Origin: Ephemerocybe angulata
Lineage: Eukaryota; Basidiomycota; Agaricomycetes; Agaricales; Psathyrellaceae
Direction of reading: 5' to 3'
Assembly: GCA_013368325.1 (NCBI GenBank)
Contig: JAACJK010000220.1
Coordinates: 248,001 to 312,000 of the forward strand
Length of the DNA stretch: 64,000 bases
The position numbers and the translations under genes are program-made. Shown piece after piece: positions 54,968 through 64,000 of this stretch. Under the pieces are notes generated by a model, which worked only from the letters and a program-made list of their open reading frames with translations, ran no database searches and was not told the DNA's origin. Position 1 is the stretch's first letter, and the number at the start of each line of letters is the position of its first letter.

Positions 54968-57900
54968 CTATCGGCCGCTTTCCTTTCTGAAGGCACCTCT
55001 CCCCACGTCTCTCTTCGCCTCGATGTTCTTCATTTTCTCCGTCGCGACAATCTCCTTGGCCACCTGTTCAAGCATATGCTCAAGGCCTGTCTCTACAGGT
55101 GCTTCTGCCATCGCTCGTAGAGCCCTTGTCACCTGTTGTTCCTGTCAGCATTTCTAAACCAAGAGGAAGAATCAAGGCTCGAACCTTGGCATCCTCTCCC
55201 CTTACGATCTTCAACCTATTCAGAATCTCGAGGTGACTGGTTATCTCCAGCGCCAAGGGTGTCCGCAAGTTACGAAGGAATATAAGTAAGTCGGCGATCG
55301 TCGCGCTCACGAGGACGAGCAATGACTATGGGGGTATAGTAAGTAAGTATAAACCGAACACATGCAACATGGATTTCACATACCGAAGATAGCCCGGCAC
55401 GGGCTTCCATCTCCAGCCCGTCAATGAGACTTTCGAAAACGGGCCAAACATCATTCCAGATACGTAGCATTGGCCCGTCCGCCGTCCCTGTCAGACTAGA
55501 CACGCGCTGGGCGACCATGAGCCAGACTTTCGCAGCGATATAAGCCAAATTGATGTCGCTTGCAGCGGATTCTGACGACAAGTTGGATTGTGCGTAAGTC
55601 CGCATAGTGGCGAGGTAGGCATGGCTGAAGCTTCCAAAATGTTGGTACAGAATCAGGACCCAACTCTTGCCGCTGTCTTCTTGCAGAGCAGCGATTGCCA
55701 GGACGACCCAGGACCTCAGGGAATTGACGAGCTTGTAGGTGATCTAAAGTGTGATGAGTTGGAACATATTGCTCCACCGCATTGTCCTTCGACCCACCTC
55801 CATGCTTGAATTTGTCGCTGTTGGGTCCTGTTCAAGTGCTCGGAAGATGATTCTTGCAACAACAAGCGAGACGTTGAAATCGTTTTCCGTCTGCACGTCC
55901 AGCCATGTGTGGTGGTCAAGGAAGTAGCACCCATTCTCTACAAGGTTGTTCATGAGCAATTTGAAGCGGGCGTTAGGGTCATCTGGATAGATCGGAATTC
56001 CATCGCTCGACAAACTCTAAGAGTTGGCAGCATCTAGGTCAGAAGGGGGTGGAGTGGGATAATAGGGTGTACACACCTCAATGATGGCTTTCAGAGTGGT
56101 TGGAAGTACCCGGGCTTTCAAACGCAGGCTGTCCGACAGAATCTCGACCAGCGTAGATGCGACCTTGCCAAGAGGTGTTGCGTCGTTCAATACTTTGTGC
56201 TGTGTCGCATTGATCAACTGAATCAAGCAGGGTGCATTAATGGACCCTCTTGTCAAGGCTATCCTGAGGGTCGTCTCGATGTAAGGTAGCAGTTCCTTTA
56301 GAATGATCAGGGGCCAATCAAGAAGGTCGTTTAGTTTACGGTCACTCACTCGGCTATATTTCCGATTCGCTTTTGACAAACGAGCAAGCATGGAGAGTAG
56401 GGGCGACGAATCTACAGAGTCGAAGAGGCTGTCTGAAAGCCGCCTCATAATTGATGCTGCCTGTTGTCCAGTCACTGTGATAGCGTCAATCGCAAGAACA
56501 CCAGAAGATTGAGGTAGACAAACCAGTGAGTAGTTCCTGGCTGTACCCATCGGAATATACGAGCTCGACGAACTGTCCCAGATTATTGATTACTGTCTGC
56601 ATGGAGGCAGGATCACACTCAGGCGAGCGATTCAAGGTATCACGCCACAGATACGAGGCCAGACGGTCCGAATCCTGCCCAGATTTGGGAGGTTCTAGGA
56701 CTTGCTTGAGGACGTTGAAGAATTCCGGTTTCAATGGTCGCTGGTGACACAACAAAGTCAGTGTGAAAAAACCAAATTGTAGGAACTGTTATTTTACCTT
56801 GAAAATATTAACCATAAGGCCGTCACTTGTGTGTCTAGTATCCTCTAATCAGACATTGGTGTGGTATACATGTGGAGGGTCTTACGCAGAGAGCAAACTT
56901 AAGAGGAGGGATTTTCCTTGAACTACGAGGGCGTCTTGACTTTGGTGATTTAGCGAGACGATGACCTCAGTGACATTTTCGAGTATAGTGCTAGGCGGCA
57001 TCAAGTAAGTAGGTTTGAACGGAATAGCAAACGGGACATCCATACAAAACTGTTTGACCAACTCGAATGATCGAGAAACACCGCTTGCAAAACGCCTGTA
57101 CAACCGTGAGTGCCAGTTGCCTCACCTCATAGTTGAGATTCTTCGGTGAAAGCTCGATGATGCGGTCCATGGCCTGCCGAAGCAGTGGCTGAACAGACCT
57201 AGCCGGTTGCACATCGAAGTCAAACTTGTGAAGCATCATGTAAACTGACTCCAAAAGGTTCTTCAACGGTAGAACTGGGAGAGACTCTAGTGCCTCTACG
57301 GTCGAGATGATGTTGAGGATAACATCTGCGAAAGCGAATCCGACAAGAACGGGGATGTTCCTGTCTTCCTGTTCCTGATACCCTCCCCATACCGAAGCTG
57401 GTATCTCGACTGTGTGGGGTGCATCGATGACAGAAACGAGTCCTTCGACGCATGGGAACGCTACTTCGAGGAGTTCAGATGCCTCTCCATATTGAATGTA
57501 CAATGCGTCTTGGCCAGTCATCACCGTGAGGTCGCTGAAGCCTATCAGCTTTATAAGCTGGACCTTGATCTTGAGGAGCGTGATGGCGTCGATAGGGACG
57601 CCATCCGCAACCATAGCCAAGCTTAGCATAAGGGCAGATGCCTGAAAAAGGCTTAAACATCGCGTTTGAATATGTGATTTGTTCGCCCTCACCGAAAGGT
57701 GTATCGTGTCAAGGTCGTCTTGCGTAGAATATGTCGACTAGAAGGCATCTATCAGTCACATAGGAACAGGCCAGGGTATACCACTGAGACTTACGTAGAA
57801 GGCGGAGAGGTCAGGGTCGTTGTCCGAAACGTATTCTGCCATTGTCTCGATGAGATTGTCCCATGATATCACTAGGGTTCAATGGGCTGATTAGCATGGT

Positions 57901-60900
57901 TAAACGGCCCAGCCACAACACTAAGGAGAGACGTACAACCCCACCCAGGTAGGTGCGAACGAAGCTGGATCAAGAATGAAATCAAATGAACCTTATTGGT
58001 CATAGGTGACTTGGACAGGGTCTCGTTCCAGCATTGAGAGATAGCTTCGATTTGAGCCGGGAGAAGGCCACTTGCAACCGCACGCACAGATAGTCGGATT
58101 TCTTCCTGTTAACAACCATTTCAATATATCCGCGCAATTGGTACGCTTCATTGAAGTTTGAGGACTGACCTGCGAATCTGACCACAACATGGAGAAGAAT
58201 GTTGCAAATATTTCGCCTACACTTGACCGCCACTGCCGCCCATCGATGTTGAAAGCAGGGCTCGTAATATCAACTAAGATGCGAGAAAGGCGATTCATCG
58301 TCACAAGCCTGAACCAGAGGCCCATCAGAATATGGTATCATATCAAACTAGAGGGGGAAATTGTACCTGCGCTCCCAGTGCAGGTCTTCGTCCAGGCCAC
58401 CCTTGATGAGGTTCTGAAATGGCTCAGCGTCCACGACAATGGTCCGCAGAAGGAAGTGGGCGCGGAGCGCCGAGATGTCATGTCTCTGGATCCCGTAGAA
58501 TTTCCATGCACTAATTTCCATGCCGTTAAACCCCTTTCATGGACTGAGTAGATGCACTTACCAATCAGCCAGAAGCGGACCGTTCTTGAGGATGAAGTTG
58601 TCGACCTCGTACGATGCGACCAAAGACGTCCCCGTAAAGAACAGATGAAAGAACTTGGCGATCAAACAATTGACTGTGTGGATATCAAGTCGAAGATAGT
58701 CAGTAACTCCGCGAAGGATTCCCGGGTCAATGACAATTGGGTCGTCCATTGCCAGTGCCCTGGAGCCCAATTTCCGTCTGGACGGTAGGTCTTTGACTTC
58801 GCTTTCCTCCAGCAATCCGCTCGCAAAGATGTCAGCGCGATCGCAGCCATAAATCAGAACACACCCTGCGAACGTGTGGCGAATGATTGCGAGCCTGGGA
58901 GGAGTGATCAGTCAATGAAAAAGGTGGAAAGTGAGCTGAGGGAACCCACGATATGCTCTTTATTTCGTTGTCCTTCCCTTTCAACGCCGAAACTATCTGA
59001 GGCCCTATCGCGGTGTGAATTCTCCCAAGGAGAGTTTGAAGGAACTGTCTCCCAATGGACCTTAACCAAAGACACAGTGTGATGATGTGGACCAAGGAGT
59101 GAGCTTGGCCAAGGATTGCGTTGGGGCCGGTGACCAGCGTTGTAAATTGGTTGAACACATTGATAGGTATGTCGATCCCGGACCTCGCAATCATCCCGAG
59201 CCAGTCAAGAGCTTGAGTAAGGGACCCCGACGACTGTTGTGCAACTTGGGTGAGCGTGCTGAAGGGGTCTGTTTTCGCAGCTGTAGCTTCGTTGTCATTC
59301 GGCTTGGGCAGATCAGAGTCGACACTACTGAGGCGGTTGTTGGAGAAGTCGCTGTCCCGTGGAAAGAGCCTGTTGAGTCCTGCAATAGGCTACATAATGT
59401 GTAGGTATCTGGATCGGTGACATTTAAGGAGCACTCACCTTCGAAGGTATCCCAAGCTCTGACACAAGTGTAAGCCACCTGAGCATCAAGTCTTCCGAGC
59501 AGGTGAACGTAACAGAGGCTTGAGTTATTTTGACGACTGCGAAGAGAGCAGCATCCAGGCGCTTGATCGAATTCGCCTAAAGAAATGAATCAGAACGATA
59601 TATCAGTTGTCAAGGGATGAATCGAACCTCCATCTCTGTCATGTTTTCGTCAAAAACTTCACTACCGACTACTCGATCATCCGCCAACTCCAGGCAGGTA
59701 TCGTAGAGTATCTCCGCATAGACATCCCTGTCCTGATCGTGCAGAGAAAGGAGCCACGGGACGGCGTAGCGAGACAGCAGAGCTGTTCGAACAGTCATGT
59801 AATCTCGACCATTGCTTGACTGAGGCTCACTCATACTGCGCGCAGGATGAGCGAATGGCCACGGGGGCATATCGCCTGTGGTCCTAACACCTGGCAACGG
59901 CTTTTGCTTTGCTACGTAGTCTCTCAGGATGGTCGCCAAGTTGTCGTCCTATGAAACACTCTGTCACGACAATCGTCCAACTTCATGCTATGTTGGACAC
60001 TCACCTCGACGATAATCCAGCTGAGGATGCTCCTGGCCAGACGTCTCAAGCCGTAGTCCGACATCAGCCCATTTGGCCAGAACTTGCGAATGACGAGAAG
60101 GAAGCCAAACTCGTTCACAGAAAGGTCAAGATCTAGCAGACAAGTTTCGATCGAAGAAACCAGCGTCTCCACGTCTGTAGACATATCGAGGCCCAGTGGG
60201 AGCGGAAACACGCACAGCGCATCGTCAGATATTGGGTCGTAGGTGATATCCTGCCTCGGATCCAGGCGCTCGAAGAACGACAGATTAAACATGTGGTTCA
60301 GTAAGACCTTCGTTATCGCGGGATGGTGGATGTTGAACTCGACGTTCAGGATCTCCCTCATATGGGACAGCGGGACGGCCTCGTATGGGTGCGCAACCGA
60401 GTCCGCTACGGGCTCTGGACCCTGGGTCTCCGGGAAGTCGACATTGAGCAGGTTCGCGGAAGGTGAGGGCGAGGGCGTTGCGTTCTGGACCACTGATATC
60501 GGTGATTTCATGGCGGTAGAAAGATATACAAGGTTTGAGAAGTCATAGAGGATGGAGTGTTCTAATGGACTGATCCTGTTTTCTTCGATATAATCGATCG
60601 TGGCCGTGGACTTCTGGGATGTCGGGGAGGCAAGGAGGCGTTTACAGCTATCCAGAGTGCTGTGAAGCTCGAACTCCTCTACCATGAAGTCCTTGGTGTG
60701 AGCTGCGTTCTTTCCGCGTTGGATGACGATAATTGAGTTCAGTGCGATGCCGTTACTGATGAGCTGCAGTTGCGTCCGTAGGTTGTCGTATATGACCACG
60801 ATTTCTTCATAACTAAGCATTCCAATTTGCTCTTCGCTCCATCGCAGTTCAGGGTAGTAGGCAAGTGCGGAACGCCTAAGCGCTCGATGATCTACTGTCA

Positions 60901-63026
60901 TGTTTTCGGAGTCAAGCTGGAAGTCCCCGCATGTTGGCATGGATGGTGATAAAAGGCACGACGTATGCGCAATGAAGGAGCATGTCGAGCATTTAGCGCC
61001 TTGAGCAATGCATCCCCAAAGCGGCTGATGGCATAGGTAACATAGACAGAGGGTGAAGACCGTCACAAGTTCGAAGACGTGGCTATTGTGGCGAAGGGAT
61101 GGTTCTCCACCATTGGGTATGACGGCGGATACACGAAGCATCGAGACGCGCTGGGCACTCGGATCGTGCGCCATGGTATATTGCTGCATTAGAGTACCGC
61201 CTGGAGGATCATAGCAGTCGAAGTGCACTGCACACATACAGAATGGGCATAGAAGACCGAAACCATCGATGGAGACAGAGCAGAAAGAACAGGCGTGCTG
61301 GGGTATTCCCTGGAAGTTTGACCAGCTGGACTTTTGGATGAATTGCCAGGGTACAAATTGGTGTTGGTGTTTGTGGCCGCGATGGGCGATCCAAGGGATA
61401 GTCGTCTTCCGGAAGTCCAGTGAAAGCGGTATAGAAAGGCTTCGGCTGATTGTAGCATGTCCTATGATCTTCGGCCATAAGGTTGAGAGGAGGGAACATG
61501 CCGACTTTCGGGACTGCGGGCTATGGTAGGCGGCAATTTGAAGCAGGTCGTTATAGGCATCAACTTTGAGCGAGGCCATGATCTCAATAAGGCCGTAAAA
61601 CCGCACAGCCAATTCGTGAGTCGAATGAAGAGAGGTCACATCGGTGGCTTCTAGAATGGCCGATAGCAAGGGTGCGACAAGGGACGAGAGATAATAAACG
61701 ATTGGGGCGTGGTGGGGAGCATTGCTGGATTGGACCTTCACGAAGTTTCGAACCACTTCGTCAAGTGTTGCTGATTGAGGGGCTTCGTCAATCTGAATCT
61801 GAACGACTGGGCCATTGCTAATGCTTGTGTCTGAGCCAGTCAGTATGGTCCGTTGGGAATCATGCGAGCTACGACACGCATACCTATCGGGCTCATGACG
61901 GGATTAGGCGAGATATCGTACTCGACAAATCGTTGCGATCTCTGAAGGGTTTCCAATAGCCCTCGGAGGACAACGTCTTGGAAGAAGATCATCAAACGGC
62001 CTTGCATTTCCCTTGGGAATGTTGAGAAAGCGGGGATAGTCGCGAAGCCAACTTGCGATACAATCTTCGGGTCATGGCGGTGGGTGTTGATAAGGAACTG
62101 GGCCACATTCAGAGTGACAATTTGGAGGGAGTTCGGGGGACGGGAGGGTCGATGGGATGTAATCTGAAATCTACAGTCTTCGGATACAACCGAGGAAAGC
62201 ACTGAGATGCAAAGTGACAAAAGGTGGGGGGTAGCAACTCTATCTGTGTCTCCAACGCCAGGCGAGGGAGAACGTGTGGTTTTGCTACCCGGCTGAAAAC
62301 TACGCCGGAAGCGTGACGATCGTTCTTTCTCCTTCGTCGGCTTCTGCGGGTCTGGGGCTTGGGCACTGAAAGGCTCCAAGGTAAGGCTCTGGATTCAAAG
62401 CGGAAGGAGGTGGACCTGAAGGAGTGAACGTACTCGTCGTCAAAAAGTTGCCATTTGAGAGAGACTGACATGGCCAGCAGATCTTGTAGCTGCGTCATGA
62501 GTTCGAAAGTGGTCTCCGTCGAGAATGCACCGTCTTCCTCGTCATCCGAGCCTTCGCGGTCATCGGTATCTGTGACTCTCGAAGGATCCTTCGACATAGA
62601 CCTCCCCATGCTCGCCACTCCACGTAGGATGTCAGAGATAGCGCCTGCGCCTCCTTCCGCCGCTTCACGCCCGAGTTCTGCAATGGCCTGCGATACCGGT
62701 GGGGGTCTCCTGCGATTGAGTAATTGATATAGCACATGCGTCAAGAGCTTGCGCGATTCATTCTTGGCACGAGAAGACGGGTTGGGCGCTTGAACGGTTA
62801 TATCGCTCCTGGTAGAGGTCGACTGTCTTGGGTCAGTAGAAGATGTCGATATCCGAACAGAGGGGATGCCTGCCGCAGAGACACTTGTCGAGCTAGGATC
62901 ATAGAGGGTATAGGCATTTTGGGAGATGTGTCCGCCAGTGCTGATTGAAGGCGCGAAGATGAAATCTTGGGACACAGAGGTATCGATCCTTGGAGGGGCT
63001 GCGCGGTTGGAAGAGCTGGATTCCAT
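54968..63026 (-). CDS. Giant helical protein with C1-type zinc fingers, possibly UNC80-like
   Basis: Very large protein, about 2,200 residues, many short introns; modelled as one gene because exons follow one another without a promoter-sized gap. The start MESSSSNRAAPPRIDTSVSQ leads about 100 disordered residues, then a helical region (SRKLLTHVLYQLLNRRRPPP; NSLQIVTLNVAQFLINT). Around residues 520-680 lie two Cys/His clusters: CSFC-x10-CPFC-x4-HFDC, and H-x12-CYLC-x13-CSTC-x4-HTSC, the second close to the C1 (phorbol-ester/DAG) pattern. The remaining 1,500 residues are alpha-helical, of HEAT/armadillo character (for example FADVILNIISTVEALESLPV, LNYEVRQLALTVVQAFCKR). The C-terminus ends RDVGRGAFRKESGR with TAG at 54968-54970. 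From memory, large basidiomycete proteins of this build are annotated with UNC80 domains, but I cannot confirm this here. Splitting into two genes is possible. Confidence 0.65.
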
Positions 63027-63391
63027 TACATTATCTGAACTGGCGACGGCAACAGGTGTGCGTTCAAGAGGACATCACAGTCCCCATCAAATCCGGCTTT
63101 AATGCAAGCTTATGTCAGAACGGCCCGGAATCTCAGTCAATTAACTTGGCAAGGATTCTTGTAACTTTAGACGTTAACTGCGTCCTGGTTCCTCTTATAT
63201 ATTCTGCGCAATGTCCTGTAGATATGAACTGGCTGCGTTCAGACAGGGGCAGCATCCCAGCTGGGCGAAGGCGCGTGACGACATCTATTGGAATAGATTG
63301 ATCGAATCAATATAGAGTGCATTGAGCAACGTGAGCCTGAAGGCTGACAGTCCTCCGAGTCAACAAGCTTGACATCCTACCACTACGAACT
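63027..63391. promoter_or_regulatory. Divergent promoter, giant gene / right-edge gene
   Basis: 365 bases between divergent starts. Minor open frames here show no coding character. Confidence 0.45.
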
Positions 63392-64000
63392 ATGACTGGG
63401 AAACTATCCTCGACGCCTAGGCGGAAACTCAAACAATCAACCCTTCTCGACTTCTCCTCACCGACAAAGCAACCGACCGACTCTCCAGAACCCGTGCCGA
63501 GTAGTTCCAAATCTCGCAAGCGCAAGAAGCCCAAGATTAAGCCTTCCGGCAGTGTTTCCCCTCGAAAGTCACTCCAGCTGAAGATCCCCGTCAACACCCC
63601 ACAATCATCTAGGAAGAAGAAAAGGAAATCTCCGACGCTCTCTGTCACGGACTCTGAGGGTTCCTCTGAAGACATCAGCCGGATAAAGCTAGAGAGCAAA
63701 GAGCCGATAAACGTTTCATCGGACAGTAGCAGTTCATCAGAGGACGAGTCAGAGGAAGAAGACGTGCCTCGCCCGACTCAAGCTAAGCGGATACAGCGGT
63801 TGAAAGAGCTCGTGGAGAGTGAACCTGAGGAAGAGCAGCAGGAGGAGGAAGCCCCGCCGCGAAGGTCAACTAGAGCTGCTACTAAACGACGGCGGAAGCA
63901 GGTTGAAGTATCTGAGGAGGGCTCGGAAAAAGAAGCAGCTACTCCCAAGAGGCGTCGCTTGACAAGAGTCCGCAAGGCAACGGCAGTTGCAAACTCTGGC
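63392..64000 (+). CDS. Charged nuclear-type protein with N-terminal PIP-like motif, 5' part
   Basis: Not recognised. The frame opens at the ATG at 63392 (MTGKLSSTPRRKLKQ) and stays open for 203 codons to the right edge, so the gene is truncated by the window. The N-terminus contains QSTLLDFS, resembling the PCNA-interacting box QxxLxxFF found near the ends of replication and repair proteins; the second aromatic residue is missing. The rest is disordered and strongly charged, with basic clusters (KSRKRKKPKIK, SSRKKKRKSP, ATKRRRKQ, PKRRRLTRVRK) separated by acidic serine-rich tracts (SSSSSEDESEEEDVP; ESEPEEEQQEEEA). This fits a nuclear chromatin or replication factor whose folded domains lie beyond the edge. 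Confidence 0.65.
   Translation, partial: MTGKLSSTPRRKLKQSTLLDFSSPTKQPTDSPEPVPSSSKSRKRKKPKIKPSGSVSPRKSLQLKIPVNTPQSSRKKKRKSPTLSVTDSEGSSEDISRIKLESKEPINVSSDSSSSSEDESEEEDVPRPTQAKRIQRLKELVESEPEEEQQEEEAPPRRSTRAATKRRRKQVEVSEEGSEKEAATPKRRRLTRVRKATAVANSG

Overview
The window is nuclear DNA of a filamentous basidiomycete, most likely a mushroom-forming Agaricomycete. The evidence is about 20 densely packed, intron-rich protein genes (introns mostly 45-70 nt, GT-AG), many paired head-to-head or tail-to-tail, with fungal-type proteins such as NUR1, KTR-family mannosyltransferases, Pik1, Sec16, Trs120, kinesin-1 and BimC kinesin. I see no phage, plasmid, CRISPR or insertion-sequence features. Almost everything is housekeeping.

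Layout. 1-733: 5' end of an acidic/basic nuclear-type protein (minus, runs off the left edge). 1124-9309: fructose-1,6-bisphosphatase, a four-finger C2H2 regulator, a PMP3/Sna3-type membrane protein, the nuclear-rim protein NUR1, and an unrecognised membrane-anchored coiled-coil protein whose frame breaks. 9645-18966: mitochondrial Phe-tRNA synthetase, mitochondrial GrpE, trifunctional C1-tetrahydrofolate synthase, an intron-containing tRNA-Ile(UAU), a stand-alone FetA/STAR1-like ABC ATPase, and TOM40. 19529-23793: tandem GT15 mannosyltransferases. 24230-34621: Pik1 PI4-kinase, OST3 and SEC16. 35029-36817: a Pumilio-repeat protein, then 3.3 kb with no gene I can support. 40123-48626: kinesin-1, elongation factor ELF1 and kinesin-5. 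48905-54915: VPS55, TRS120 and DPM2. 54968-63026: a giant helical protein with C1-type zinc fingers. 63392-64000: 5' end of a charged nuclear-type protein, cut by the right edge.

How the genes work together. Three mitochondrial genes (MSF1, MGE1, TOM40) and a probably dual-targeted folate enzyme lie in the first third. The middle and right hold eight secretory-pathway genes: two mannosyltransferases, OST3 and DPM2 for glycosylation, and PIK1, SEC16, TRS120 and VPS55 for membrane traffic.

The most interesting signals are in gene structure. Exons of 5, 6, 10 and 19 nt are required to keep conserved protein motifs in frame in kinesin-1 and in both mannosyltransferases. DPM2 has only its start codon in the first coding exon. 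PIK1 contains a GC-AG intron. The folate enzyme has two in-frame starts, suggesting a mitochondrial and a cytosolic form. Intron boundaries were worked out by eye from reading frame and family motifs, so start and stop coordinates are firmer than individual splice sites.
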